This document shows positions 12,952-27,100 of a stretch of DNA of 64,000 nucleotides, piece by piece. Source of the DNA: Neelides folsomi (taxonomy: Eukaryota; Arthropoda; Collembola; Neelipleona; Neelidae); the NCBI GenBank assembly GCA_034687125.1, contig JAQGBZ010000138.1, positions 89,426 to 153,425 of the forward strand. Direction: 5' to 3'. Positions within the stretch are counted from its first letter, which is position 1. Every line of letters starts with the position of its first letter. The position numbers and the translations under genes are program-made. Under the pieces are notes generated by a model, which saw nothing but the letters and a program-made list of their open reading frames with translations, searched no databases and was not told the origin of the DNA.

Positions 12952-14617
12952 ATGTCAAGTTCATCAAATACAGGTGCGCATAAAATTGAATTGGCAATCA
13001 TAGAAATCACCAATAAATTGGCAGATTCAGTAAAGGTTGATCATGGGCCAGTCATCAATTTAGATATCAAGGATTTGCATTCGAAGTCCGCTGACTTTGG
13101 CATTGCATTGAATCATATGAAGGAAAACATGAAAAAGGCCAATCATGACGAAAAAAATTCAGATTCTTGCATTTCATCTTGGGGCATTAAAATGACTGAA
13201 TTTTTCAACATTACATCATGGAATGTTAGGTTAGCTTTTAAACTGAGTCGGAAAAATCATCTTACAGAGTATTAATATAGGCGTCCTTTAAATAACACAA
13301 TAAGGGAAATTGTTAGGAATTTTTATTGTTCCGAAGACACATCTTGGCAATTACCTGGAATGAATGATTGTGTAAGTGTTTATGAATGCGGAGTTAAAGT
13401 TCTTAAACCGAAAAGACTTTGCTCAAAAATCTTTCGGTCTTGCACAAAGACTTCAAATTTCAACATCACGAATCTAGCGTGGGGCTTTCTAAATTTCTTG
13501 AATTTAGGCCAAGTACTGCGTCAGACAGATGTGAAACGCATGGGAATATGACATATTCTTCACTCTGCAAAGTTAAAAGGCAATATAAATGATTTAATTG
13601 CATTTGTAACATGCCAAGGCTTTAAAAATAAATGCATGTTAGGCGATTGTCATTGCATAAAAAACGCCGTTTTTAAAGATTTTCATCTTTAATTTTTAGA
13701 ATTGTGTGAAATACGAAAATCTTATTCACAGTGGCAAAAAGTTAACCAGCACCCACAGTTGGATGAAATTGTGGCTGACATTGAGCTTTATTCATCTTAT
13801 GTATTTCGAGCACTGAAATATTTCATTTCTCATGATTACATTGCAAAAATCCAGGCTTCTTATTTTAAAAAAATAAAAAGTTCTTTGGATAAAAATTGCA
13901 ATTGGGCTGTTCTTCATGTTGACTTTGCCGAAAATTACCAATTTATAGTGCAAAATTTGGTGCAGTCTTTTTATTGGGAAAACACAAGTTATATTGTATC
14001 TTTGCATTATTATTACGGCACTTCAGAGAATAAGGTTAAATGCATCTCAACTAGCTGTATTAGTAACGCATCTCGGCATTGAACAAAGGCAGTTTACGCA
14101 TTCAACACCATAGTTTTAAATTGGCTAAAGCCAATCCATTCAGACATTAAGCATATTGAATATTTTAGTGATGGCAATATTTTAGCGCAGGGCAATATAA
14201 AATTTACAAAAATTTTCATAATTTGGGCTTTCATCAAAATGACTTTTCGTTGACAGCATCATGGAATTTTTTGCAACATCTCATGGAAAGGGGACAGTGG
14301 ATGGTATTGGCGCCGCATTAAAATCAGCTGTTAGACGGCATAGCATCCAAAATCTATATACGGACCATATTTTATCAAGCCCATGAATTGTTTAATTTTT
14401 GTCATCACAGACATGTTGAAGGCACCAGTGTAAAGTGTTTTGGGTTCCAGAAGATGAAATTAATAAGATTTGTGAAAGCTTTGATTCCAGGTTTGCAAAA
14501 GTTAGGACAATCCCCGGCACGAGAATGGCGCATCGAGTGGAATATGATAGATCCAATCTCAAATTGTTCCGGATTGGTGAGGAATTGGAGGATTTCAACT
14601 TAAAAATGAAGGACTAA
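12952..14617 (+). pseudogene. Decayed transposon ORF with HGKG-VDGIG signature
   Basis: Successive open pieces in shifting plus-strand frames spell a protein type that is repeated in many invertebrate genomes. In order: an N-terminal part (12952-13272); a degenerate stretch with RPKYCV and a C-x(5)-C-x(4)-C-x-C cluster (about 13500-13660); HVDFAENYQFIVQNLVQSF (around 13916-13972); a block with KHIEYFSDG (about 14148-14172); ATSHGKGTVDGIGAALKSAV (about 14272-14331); and a C-terminal piece ending near 14617. Several stops and frameshifts separate the pieces, so it is dead. The VDFAENY, YFSDG and SHGKG blocks are familiar from uncharacterised transposon proteins. I do not assign a superfamily and found no terminal repeats. 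Confidence 0.7.
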
Positions 14618-15752
14618 AAATTTCTGCAATTTTATCTTTATTTACTCTTTATTTAGATAAGATACAGGAAATTTTTATAAAAGAACAAATACTATACTGG
14701 CTAGTATTGAGGCATAGGTGTGGCTAGCGAGGAAGGATTTTTTTTTTTCAGTAATATCGTTTTATTTTTATTTATCTCTGTATATATTCGGTTATTCAGT
14801 TTTTTATTCAGTTTATCTATTAGAAAAGCGACAAGCCAATTATATTTAAGCAATTCGGCGGCTGAATGCCTCATTTCCAATTGATTCTAATCATTTTTTT
14901 AATAAATGCAGGTGGTGTGTTCGTGGATGGATGTTGGGCGGGAGGGCGGGATTATAATTTTGTATATTTGTTCAATATTAAATCAAAGATTCATTTCTGT
15001 TTATTTAAACCTTGGACCAAAATATTCCTTAATTTTTACCAACAAATAAGCCACCCTGTTATTTTTCACAATAATGTCAATTAATATTCTTTCAGCTGAA
15101 TTTGCCAAACCAATTCCAATATTAAGGTTAAGCGTGAGACATTGTTGCGAAGTTCAAAGGTGTCTCCATATCATTTGAATTTTATCTTCAGACCGGTTTG
15201 CAAGCTTTCCCATTTGTTTTCTAATAAATAAATAAACTTGAATGAAATCTTAAAAAAATTGTAAATCACTTACTCATAAGCTGGACAGAGAACAATGAAT
15301 TTACTGTCACATTCCATCGCGACTTAGAAATGCTAATTTCTACACAGTAATCATTTTTGTTTATCATTTTAATGTTATAAATCTCTTTGTTTACCCACAT
15401 ACTCTTTTATCGCGTTGTAATTATTTTTATTTTTAGTGTCATTTGGTCAATTTTTATCATTCATCATAACCATGAAATAAGATATTGTTGTTTTTTATAT
15501 TTGATGTGGATGCAATATCTGCTCGATTCTTAAACACAGTAGTCAGTACACCTTACACGGTCGACTAATAGATATTCTTGCAAGAAAAGCTCGCATAATA
15601 TAGGGATTTGATTTTAATTAATTTAAGAAGTTTATGTTTATTTGTTTAATTTAGCCATTTCAGCTATTGTACAGTTTAGTTAATTAATTCAGTTTAGTAT
15701 ATTAATGCAGTTTAGTTTAGTTCATTTTGCTAAAGTTCATAAATTTTAAGTT
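14618..15752. other. AT-rich spacer between two transposon remnants
   Basis: No supported gene. It contains a poly-T run at about 14741-14750 and AT-rich text. Repeated 'cagtttagt' units at about 15675-15720 form a short irregular tandem just upstream of the next transposase remnant. Confidence 0.4.
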
Positions 15753-17043
15753 ATGGCAGTAATATTTAAGAAACAAAAGTTACATTGCATTAAAAGTGAC
15801 GAAGAAGAAATGGTGACTGTTTACACAAATCTAAAGCTGCTCTGTATGGTCAAGAACAACAAATTCATTTCATTCAAAGGACAAAGACCAAAAGTAAGAT
15901 TTACAATAATTCAAATTAAATTATTATCGGTTATTTAAATATATTTCAACATTTTAATTATATAACGGAATCTTGTTTTATAAATAGTTGAAAGAGTTGA
16001 CTGCATTGTTAACTGGAGTCTCAAAAAGGACAGTTATAAATATTTTCAATCGCGACAATGAAGAAGATCGAGAGAATGAATATCCTCAATTTGGAATCAC
16101 AAAAAGAGCACGAGAGGATGCTATTGGCAATTTCGACCAAGAAGGAATTAAGCAAATTGTCTATGAGATGTTTTTAAAAATTATACTTATATTGTCTTTT
16201 ATAATACTTATATAAAACCATTACTTAATTTTTAATTAATTTGTCAGAGGGTATTTCCAACATTTGACAACCTGTTGCCAGAAATAAACACACGGATTCT
16301 TTCATTTGTAGAAAAGAATGTTGGGAGAACGACTCTTTGGCAAATATTGAGGAAAATAGGATTTCGTTTTAAAAAAGGAACAACCAGACTTACACAATAG
16401 AACAACCGTCAATCGTTGCAAAAAGGATGGAATATCTGAGGTTGAAATATTTACAAATCAAAAATTATAAAATTTTAAGGTAATATGCTAATGTGAATGT
16501 TTAAATTACAGAAAAAAACGCATATATGAAAGTGAGAATCGGATTTTTACCTTTTTAGATGAAACATGGTGCAATCAGATTGATGTCTTAGCTTATAACT
16601 GGACTGATGGAACAAAAGAATCAAATATTAAATTTATGACTGGCAAAGGTTCTCGTGTTATTGTGACCAACAATGGAACATTCCACAATGGAGGATTTCT
16701 GGAGGATTGCTTGAATATCTTCAAATCAATTTCAGGAAAATCTGACTATCATCAAGATATGGATAATGTCAAGTTTAAAGAATGGTACATATCAAAATTT
16801 CTTTCAAAGCTCAAGCCAAAAATAGTTGTGATAATGGATAACGCTCCTCATCATTCACAAAGGTAAATATAATTGTTTTAATTTTTTACTCAGTTGTCTC
16901 ATTATTTACAGTCATTTTAATGCTATTTTGTAATATGGTAATTTTAGAAAATAAAAATCCTAACCTCAAACTCAAGAAAAGATGCAATGATTGAGTGGTT
17001 ACAATCCAAATACATTTCTTTCCATGAAGATACTGATACTTAG
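15753..17043 (+). pseudogene. Tc1/IS630-type transposase, intron-containing, frameshifted copy
   Basis: The first exon starts at ATG 15753 and ends near 15892 (AAA|GTAAGA). The second opens after ATAG at 15987 and encodes an N-terminal helix-turn-helix region (LKELTALLTGVSKRTVINIF). A third piece from about 16250 (VFPTFDNLLPEINTRILSF, then TTLWQILRKIGFRFKKG) is followed by a frameshift near 16390-16400. An intron with GTAATATG..TTACAG lies before 16512. The next exon has the first two catalytic positions, 'FLDETWCN' (D) and 'VVIMDNAPHHS' (D), and ends at an AG|GTAAAT donor near 16862. A final block reads MIEWLQSKYISFHEDT up to 17043, and the rest of the C-terminus, with the third acidic residue, is missing. 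The gene is inactive and belongs to the same family as the copy in 8382-8858. Confidence 0.8.
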
Positions 17044-20000
17044 GATCACCAACATTTTTGTGAATTTTCTTTGATTTATATGTTATATATTAAGTGACTA
17101 GATTTTTAATTCAAGGAGGAAATAAAATAAAATTGGGGTTCCAAATGTTTGCATCATTCCTCTTAGATTATGAGATGCAGTTTTGTAAACTCATAATCTA
17201 TATTAGACATTAGAAGACTACTGAATACGGTATTAGTATACCAGCTAAATGTAAGTATGCAACTCACTGTTACATCTATGATATAATTGATATATGTTCT
17301 ATAGCAGTTGCGACATTGGGAGAAAGAAGGCTAGAAGAGTCCCATCTCAAATTGCTCGTGCCAGTTGTTCAACCGTTTTCCTCCTCTCTCATTTGAATTT
17401 AGACAAGAGAAACAAAAGGCGTGAAAGGGAGAAAGTTTTGGTGCAAATGGTGCTGGGTATCATCCGTCTTAGATTTGACTCCCTGTATAAAATACACACT
17501 TGAAGAGAATAGGCCTTATGAATCTATGCATGAAGGCATGAGTTTATCTCACGACGACTTCAATCTCCCAACTCATCATCTCTCAGAATCCATAATCTGA
17601 GAAGTCTGCGGTCGCCGTATGGCACAACTTGACCTCAACCATCTCTTTATGGCTTGCTAAATAAAGATGATTCATTGACAACTCACCACTAACGCAGATA
17701 AAACCAAGATTTTGTTATTTTCAGTCTTACTCAAACTCACATTGCCTTATTTATTCTGGCATAAATACTTATGCATTTGTATCACCATATGGTAAAAGAA
17801 CAAATGGGAGACAAGACTCCTCTTCCAAAAACTAATGAATTAAATTACATTCTCCTTATATACATAATATATAGGTAATAAACATTATACCTATATATAT
17901 TTTATAGTTGTAGTTAACATTTTTCTGTTTATGAAAATAGAATATTATATAAATTTTATTGTGGTTAGTATTTTCTTACTTATTTATATTTGAGAAATTG
18001 AGATTGGCTATGTTCATTCATTAATGTACCATATACTTAAGTATATCAACCATGAATATTATAATCTTTTGTCGTTTGCATCCAAACTTTTCGTAATAGA
18101 TCCCGTTATTGTGAAGAAAAGATCAAATCCGAATGTGAGGAAGAGAGTGAAAGGGAAACGAATTAAAAGTTGAGGAAATGAATGTTGTATTTTGTCTTAT
18201 GTTTCTCAAAGCCCATTATCTGCATGGGAGCTTTGAAAGTCTTGTAAACTTTGAATTCCTCCCCCCTCAGTTCAAGTCCAAAGTGAGTAATAATTCAAAA
18301 GAAGCACAGAGAGATCCTCGAATCCCGTTCTCATAAGTATATCGAGCATCAGAGTGGGAGGAAAAGAGGAAACGGTTGGAATTTCTCCGAGAGGAAGTCT
18401 CTTAATTGTGAAAATCTGATTTAGAATCCTGCGGAGGGTTGAGACAAAACTCAAAACTTGGATAAATTAGATCGCACAAAGGAAGAGGTGGTTAACTGCT
18501 AAATTCAAAAGATGATTCCTCCCAACTATTCGAATACAACGACTCTTTGATGTTCTCAATGGGAAATTTGTTTGCCAAACAGATTTAGGGGTATATTCGA
18601 CCAAACCACTTGACTTCCCCCCTTTGGACCTAATACGCCCAAATAAAAGAACAAACGTTGGCCCAATAAGTTTATTTGATTACAACAAATCCAAAGAATT
18701 TAACTTTTTCTTTGACATTACGACTAATGACAAGAATGAAAAAAGTTTTCAATGCTTCAAAGTTAAATAAATAACAGTTTAGTATATGCCTACTAAGCCT
18801 TATAGCTTCATTAATTGATTTTGAAATGAAAATGTTATTCAAAATCATGAATTTTCTATGTAAAACCATTTTATGAGCTATCAACAATCATAACTACAGA
18901 TCTGATCTGTAGATCTGTAGTAGGTATGTATAAAATATTGTTAATACATAATTTACGTGTATTTAAAAATTTACAAGTTTATACATTACCAAATAGAATA
19001 TTATTTATTACTGTTTATTTAAATAAATACCTAGATATTTCAATTATTTTAATTGTATCTATTTAAGAATTATTCTGCTAATATTTGGTCGTGCATAATT
19101 TAATACTTAAGAGTACTTTATGAATGTTTGTATCTTTGTATGTATTAGTGTATACCTATGAGAATTTTGGGGTTTGATATCGAGATGAGATGTAAAAAGT
19201 AAAGTCGTTCTCTTCTAACCAAGAGAGTAAGAACAGGTTACCCGCTAAAGAACTCGACCGGACGTAGATTTCCTACGAGAAGTGTTGTACTTATAATGTG
19301 GGTTAAGGATAGTATAAGAATCTGTATAGCTTCTTATCTCTCGGAAGGAGGGAAAGAGGAGGAGAAAACAATAATGTCTTCGGATGAGCCTACAATTTGC
19401 ATTCCATTTGCTTACTCTGCCAGAGCTCCATGAGCTCAATCCCTCTAAGAAGAGGAGAGGATAAATCCCGGGTGAAGTAATTGACTGAGGAAACTCATCT
19501 CATTTCGGCTCATTCTCTATTTCACTGAACCCACCTCCTTCCTTGCTCCAGCTCCCCATCATCCTCTTTATGTGAAAATATGACCAAAGTATGGATTCTC
19601 TCTGGATTTCCGCTAAGCTCTCTTCGCAATCCTTGCCTCTTTCCTTCTTTCAATGCCCGAATCATTTCATTTGCATTCCCTTTATATATAGGCATTTTTG
19701 TCAACTTACATTATGCAAATGCGGCGCACAAAAAACTCTATTACAAATTTCTCTAACGCCCTTAACCCATACACAATAACCTCAGCTGAATACTCAAAAT
19801 TAAATGAGTTTTTTAATAAAAATTAACGAGTTGAAAACCAATCATGTTTCAAGTCAAATTATATTACTCATTTCTTTAAAACTAATAATTGATTTAATAA
19901 TTACCAATATCGTTATACTGTTCATTATTCATATTACTCTCATATAAATGTTGAAATTAAAAAATTGTAATTTTCTGAAAGTAGTATTTTGAATAGGCAT

Positions 20001-23000
20001 ATGTGAAATCGAACTGGAATTTACGTCGATATGAACGAACGCATTCATAATTCTGCGAGATGTTCATTCACCTCGCGGTAGCAGTAGTGAAAATATTCAC
20101 TTTCCTCACACTCATCCTCAATATTAACATAGGTTGACAACTTCATTTAAAGGAAGGATTGATCAAGCATTTTCCCGTCTCACGTCAACCACAACTGTCA
20201 TGCTGCTCCTGCATTCTGCATTAGATTTCTCTCTACGCCTCCACTTCAATTGAAAGTCAAGGGATGTTACAATTCAATTATTTTCCTTCCTGCCTTTCCG
20301 TCCGAGTTATATAACCTGGATTCTTCCTATCAAATTCTAATCTTTTTAATTGACAGAATTTGACTGGCAGTCGGACATCCGTTTTTAATGAGAAAAAAGA
20401 TCCCCATTTTAAAAATATTATTTTAATTATGAATGCATAGAGGTAAATCAAAAACTTAAGTTTTAATTTCATTTTAAAGTGTATTAAAATTGGTTATAAT
20501 TTGATTGATTATAAATTTTATAAATGTGTTTAACATTGTTGAAAATGATCAAAAGTTACATACTTGTTCGATATCAAAAAATATTTCGATGAATCGATAG
20601 ATTTTTTGTATATTTGCGGTTATATACTCAAGTATACAAAAATATTTTTTTTATTTTCCATCCAAAGTTTATTTGAACTAAAAAAGTAAATCGTGAAACT
20701 GGAGCTAATAGGTACAACTACAAACAAATTGGACATAAAATAAATTGAGTCAACACTAACAGCGCACAACGATTCAAAGGTAAAGGGAAAAGGGAAAAAT
20801 TCGAATCGAAGCATGGGAATGAAGAACAAAGTCAAATTAGGTTTTCTCCACAATTGATTCTAATCTGAGTGAGAGGGGAGGTTATCAAAGTTAATGCCAC
20901 GTTCCTTTTACTCCCTGAGATGTGGAATGAGATTAGCATCGATTCTATAGGTGTGGTCTCGGCTTAATCCTTAAATAACTGCATATCTCTACTTCATTTT
21001 ATAACCTCATCTTTCATATTACTCTCGCTTTGCATCCTCGGCATTAAATAAACATTACTTTGGTTAGTCTTCTCGTCTCATTCAGCATTATACTTTAGTT
21101 ATGATGATGGAGCTTTCGAAAACCAGCTCTCAAGAATTAACAAATAAAAGTGATCTAAATTATAGATATCAAACACTCTCGTGAATTGGTTTGCTTTGAA
21201 GGCTCGTTAAGTACTCAGCAATCATGATGAGTTGGAAGAGTGGACGTAAATACCCGACCCTTACAATCCCTACCATTATCAAATTCGAATTGGAAGTAGC
21301 AGGGTATTTAATCAGTGGGAGTTAGAGGGATGAGGGTCATCAGATAGGCATCACTTTTTTAATGCATCGATCTTTTCTAGGAGCTTCACAATATGTGGCA
21401 TACCCCATCATTTCCATTCTAAAGATGATAAACAATATTTACATGCTATGCCTCCTAGTATGAATTTTAACACAGATACCAATCTCGAAGATTGAATATT
21501 TTACAATAAGTGAGGGTTCAGTTTTAAATAAATTCCAGCGACTGTTTATTAAATATAGTTTTTTAATTCCTTTTTTCCCACAATAATTTAAATGACTTTT
21601 TATTTTATCTAATAATAAATATTTATTAAATTATTTATGAGTAAAGTTATGTCAGGCTGACTTATCCGTATTTAAGGAAATATCGAGATATATATGATAC
21701 GTAATATGTATTAGTACATAAGTATTTAATAAATTATATTAGAATATCATATCAGTGAGCCAGATGGATAAATTATTAAGATGTAAACTTTCCTAGAATT
21801 TAGATTAAAGTGAGAAGTCAAGGCAAATGGGCGCCTGGATTGGATTCTGATGGATTTGATGGTAAGGAAGATAAAAGAGCTGGTAATGAAAGACAATGAG
21901 GTGAGGAAGTTTCATCTCATCCACACACAATCGGATTCTGGTTATGTATAAATCAAGTTATAATTAGGCTCTTGTTTTATATTCAACAGAAGTCCGACGC
22001 CTCTTCTGACATTGAGCTTCAGTCCGTCTTATCTTTGCCTAAATGAGCTCATCCTTTCAAACTTTCAAGCCGAAGGTTCTCCGAAAGGCTCTTCAGAACA
22101 GCGAGGATAAACTTTGTTCCTATTAGGGAATTTAACAGGCAGGAGCCGAAGAAAGCAGTAATTTTATTTTCCAGGTCTTCTCTACTCTACTTATAGAGAT
22201 ATTAGAGTTTGAAAGTATTGGACTAATAGAAATAATCTCTTTGGAAAGTTCATAAAGAAGTTCTCCGTAGACCGTCCAAATTAATGGGTCACTTTTGACA
22301 TCGACTTTGAAGGGAAGAAGCGGGGAAGTTGAGGAACTCCGAGCTCCGAGAGCACTCATTTTGACTCGGGGATGAAAAGGGGCTCCCAACGAGGGAGAGC
22401 AACCAGAGAGAAGGGCAGATCTTGACATACTGACAGTAACTCCTTTTAGGTCTTCACCAAAGACTTCAACAAAGAAGAAATCTTTTCTCAAACTTTTCTC
22501 ATTTGCATTTTAGGCACCCCCACCCTTCGACTCCAACTAAATTGGCCCTCAGTGGAAGAAGGCCGCAGAAAGTTGGAGACATAGAATATAGGGAAGGAAG
22601 TGAACATTGAATTCCTCAAGCCAGGCTCCAACAGACTTTTTACAAACCTTCAAAACTGTATCCATATTTTGAATAATTACAATTTTAATGAAGAGTCTCG
22701 CATTGTGGCAATGAAGAGGTTTTAATAATAATAAGAGCTTGCGTAGAGTCAGATGGGAAGAGCATCGCCAGTTGGTAAATAGATTAGCAAGAGGGGAGAG
22801 AAAATGATGTCGAAAAGTTGAAGGATCGGAAGGGGATGGAGATCATATACAGAAGCTTCAACTTGTGTGAGCAACCTTTCTTCATCTACGCACTTCTTGG
22901 TCGGGAAGGTTTTCTTTTATCGCCGCTCAGATGTCCTCATCATGCAAGCGGTGGTAATGAATGAACGAATTCAGAATTTTAAAACAAAAAGTTTGTGCGT

Positions 23001-23506
23001 GGAGTTTCTCCATTCTCCAATAGATTCTCAACACAGATATGCGCTTCCTCAAATTCCAGTCCAAACGAAGTTCAACCCCTAGCCCCGTTTTTGTCAATTA
23101 AACATGAAAGGTTATGGAGACACGCCCTACAACAACGTTGTTTTAATTCAATCGCTAATTGATATTCCCTTAATATGAAAATGATTCGAACTGGTCATTG
23201 CATGTTGGAGGCTCCTCCAGAGCTCCAGTCATTTCATTTAACTAAATGTAAATTAACTCGCAACTTCTCACTTTCTCTGTAATTCCTATATTAGAAATGA
23301 CGGATTTAAAGGAGGAGATCAGACAAATGAGAATTAAAATTCATTGGTCTCTCCATTTCTCTCTTTTAAAGTTCCATCCTAATCTCCAAATCTTAATTAG
23401 AAAGGCAGGAAGCGGAGGACAGGGGCATGTCGAGCACAGACAGACTCTTTAATGTGAAGTCATGAGACCAATTTGGATTTATGGCCGCGAGTAAATGAGA
23501 GCCTAC
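17044..23506. other. Noncoding stretch with small hairpins, possible first intron of the NtA gene
   Basis: No family-supported coding sequence. Small structures include an 11-bp hairpin (17164-17174/17190-17200) and a nested ACAGATCTGATCTGT palindrome near 18896. From about 21.8 to 23.5 kb the sequence is GC-richer and less repetitive. A 119-codon minus-strand frame at 22132-22491 lacks an ATG, splice context and any recognised domain. Because the NtA exon to the right ends in a splice donor and is on the minus strand, this region is probably intronic; that is inference. Confidence 0.4.
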
Positions 23507-24119
23507 CTGGAAAGAATCCGGTCCTGGGTGAGTTGAGCTCTTTCAAGTTGTCGAGAGTGAGAGGGAGCGGGTTAGAGGCCAGGAGAAGACCACCGTCAGT
23601 ATCAACATTCAACATGAATATCTTCGTATCCCGAACTCGGACACGACTCTTGCACAACTTTTGACTTCCTTGCCCAAAGCCATCGATTTGAATGAGAGTG
23701 CTCTCAAGGCCCCGGTCTCCTTTAATTACTCTTTTGACGCGGACGCGGGCGGCGAATCTCTCTCCGCTTTTTGCACCAAGACTATCATGTTTGTATCCAT
23801 CAATGTCTGTGTCGGCCTTGGTGCTCAAAATGCCCTGTGTGGGGTGGAAGTAGATCACAGAGTCGACGACGCCTGTGAGGACCATGCGAGCTTTGTCCTT
23901 TGCTGAACTGATGGTTTCAGACAGTTCAGAGCATGACCGCTTCATTACTCGTCTCCTACTTTTATATGTTCCTTCCCTCTCACCATTGCCAGAGCTGGGA
24001 TTTATGGTTCCACTGGACGTCGATTGAACAAAAATAGGGAAAATCCCGAATAGTAAAAATATAAAGAAGAGAGTTCGTCGTCGAACAGCACCACTCTCAC
24101 TTCGATCCTTCAATCTCAT
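23507..24119 (-). CDS. First coding exon with agrin-type NtA domain (partial gene)
   Basis: ATG at 24119 opens 204 codons plus one base, ending at a donor CCAG|GTAGGC (exon end 23507), so the intron is phase 1, as usual between extracellular modules. Residues 15-32 are a signal-peptide-like hydrophobic run after a basic start. Residues 60-196 match the N-terminal agrin (NtA) domain, an OB-like fold related to TIMPs that in vertebrate agrin binds laminin. Landmarks are Cys63, the strand MVLTGVVDSV, the strand FAARVRVKRVIKG (122-134), GFG (147-149), Cys156, RVRDTKIFML (161-170) and LPLTLDNLKEL (185-195). Both cysteines of the main NtA disulfide appear to be kept. Follistatin/Kazal, laminin-EGF and LamG exons expected in agrin were not found downstream, so the rest lies outside the window or was missed. 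Confidence 0.8.
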
Positions 24120-27100
24120 TTCTGCACTTCTTTATAGTATTAAATATTAAACTTGGGAGAAACTTGAGGAAACGATGAAAAGCAAATTGCTCTTTTGACT
24201 TTTCCAATTCAAATTCCTTAAACTATTAATGAGTTTCCTCGTAAGGGAATTGGCAGGAAAGGAGCTGGTGGGCATGAGAGTTTTGGAATAACTTTTAACT
24301 TCTGAAAATCTGCTAAGAGTTGGCAAAAGAAGCTATGAAGGAGGGTTCACAACAACGTTTGTGAAAGGCTCGAGCCCGTAATGAGGATTGACCGGTGTGA
24401 GGAAACAACCTGTTACCTTTATTCTCGAAACGAAAGCACGTCTCTTAAGAAGAGACTCTTTTTGACTCGCCCTCTCCCTACGCACAACTTGGGATATATA
24501 CCCCACAGAAGAAACCTTTTGTGGCTCCCAGGGAATCTTTTATATAGGCATTCTTATAACCTTACTGACTTCAAGGTACCTTTGGGAGGATGATGTTCTT
24601 CCTACATATTCGAATTTGTTAAGGGAACCCACCTCTGCTGATTTACTTGCTCCAAAGGATACCTCCTCTCCTAACTTATTATTATTACTCCTTCAAATGG
24701 CTAAGTACCCTCATCGGTATATGCTCAATACGAATCTTGTATAGATCACGACAGGGTACATAAAGGTCTTCTCCTAACAATCTTCCCTTCCTTAACCATT
24801 CGCTCCAGGTACCAAATATGAAAAGGACAGAGTTCTCTTTGCCTCCCACCTTCCTCTCTTTCCCTCCTAAAGATGTTCGACGTCAACCCGGCATGAAATA
24901 AGGAAAACGTCAATTTCAAATCCTACCGCACCCGACACTGATTTCTCACTGTCAAACCGATAATATGAGGAAAAGTCTCATCTTCATTGATCCATCTTTC
25001 ATCTCTCTCGGAGTCTGGGGAAGAGATAATAATATTCATATATTTATTTTTAAAACATTTCAAGTATGTGAACATTTCCAAACATTTCCATTTCATTTCA
25101 TTGACATCTTTAGATTTTTTTCAATAAAAGCAGTCGCCGAGTTATGACACATAAATTAAATATGCTATACTTGTACTAAAAGATACAGATATTATACACT
25201 TTTATTAGTATGTTTATATGAGTATATGCTTCGTATGTTTTTTCTATGAGAGTAAATACCATTTACTTACGTATCATAAGTATGTATGTATAAACCAGTA
25301 AGTACAATATAATATACCTTAATGGTATTACATTTACATATGAGTATTGTAATACAATGAAATTCCTACATTTTATGTAGTTTAAGAAGACTCAAATCAT
25401 ATTTTGATTTAACATGTTCGTGATTTTGGCTAGAGGTGTATTGAGTATCTATCTAATATTTGAAAATTCTTAAGTTCCTTAAAAGGAGATGAAGAACGAG
25501 CACATTCGTTGAGAGCATCATTGAGTAAAAATGGAGTAAGACACGTTTCGGGTTCACTTTGAGACGTGAGAATGAGGAAAAGTGAGAGGGGTTGAGGGAT
25601 AAATAAGTGAAATGGTTGAGTATTAGTCGAGGAAGGATGAAGAAAGGATTAAAGGTTGACAGTTCATGCATAATAATAGCTATCATAGCACATTATGATA
25701 ATGTGACAGACACTCACATATTATACCTCTATGAAAGTACACATTGTAATTCTAATATCTGCCAGCTTTAGCTCACATTAAAAATAAAAAAACATATTCT
25801 CCATTTTGGTAGACGGTATAAAGGTCGGGGAATGTTGTTACTTTTAAAAGTCAATTGTCGTATAAAGCTCTACAAAAATCTTCAAAATTCGAAATAAAGG
25901 TTGGAATGTTTCAAGCTCACTCTCACACACTACATGACCAACGGAATATTACTCTGATGCTGTGTATCTATCACTCAGCATCTCAGAAATTTCTTAAATA
26001 TTTAATTGATGCTTTACTTATGGTTTTTGGAGTAAACATTTAAGAAATTGACTACCAAGATATACTCTACAAACATACATAGGTGCATGTCTTAATTGAA
26101 AGTATAATATAGGTATAGTGACTACATTTTCATGACCTTTTTAACAACACTTGATACTTATTTTTAAAGTGCATATTTGTGGAAAATCATATAACTCGTG
26201 CCTGTTACTTATATATTAAATACTACAGTACATATACAAGGTCATGTACGTAAAATAAACAGTAATAGTAACTTTTGAAGAATTTCATTAACAAAAGTTG
26301 AAACATTACTTATATTCTCGTTTTTTTGTTATAATTTATAATGTATCCACAATGTACCATATCTACCTATATATAAATATTACAAACATGAAATTTCAAA
26401 GTTCATAATGATAATGCTATTACAGATACATATACAAATGTAATGCATATCAAAGATTTATTTTAGGGTCAACAACTAATGCTTTTTTACCTAAATTACA
26501 TTTGATATTGTATTTACTTTACCCTAAAATATTTTCATTACAAGTTCCCTTTTACACATTTCATGTTATGTGCTGACAATACACGTGAGAATATATGATC
26601 TCTAACACTTCAACACGATGAGCATTCCCGTATTCAGTTTGTAAGATCTAAAAAAAGATGTAGGGAAATTCTAAGAATGCGTGTATTAAGACAGGAGACA
26701 GTAAAATCTTCCTTATCTATTGCTTACTCCACCTTCTTTAAAAGCAAAATAAGTTAAGGCCTCCATGCGAGGTGATAAACTGATTGAGATATTTTACTGT
26801 CTATTGAAAGTTTCCTTGTAGAGGTATATAAAAAATTAACCTTTAGTTGAAAATAACTTTAGGTGGAACGTTGTACTTTTAGTTAGTCGGACATGAATAT
26901 TTCACTTTTTATGAGAAATAATGAAAAGACTTTTAAAAAGAATATTTCCTTGTCAAGAGAAATGAAACCATTGAGTGTCAGCATAGGACTTAAGTTGGTT
27001 TTTACCCTTTTACTAACGTTCCTCCACCTTTGCCTTCAATAGGGCATGAGATAAGAAGCTGGCGGGCGTCTTTTCTCGTTTTAAATCCTTTCCATGCTTT

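Noticed and set aside
22132-22491. 119-codon minus-strand open frame downstream of the NtA exon
   Set aside because: Starts with TTG rather than ATG, has no clear acceptor or cysteine pattern expected of the next agrin exon, and no known domain.
23473-23906. Plus-strand frames opposite the NtA exon
   Set aside because: Antisense shadows of the minus-strand NtA coding sequence.
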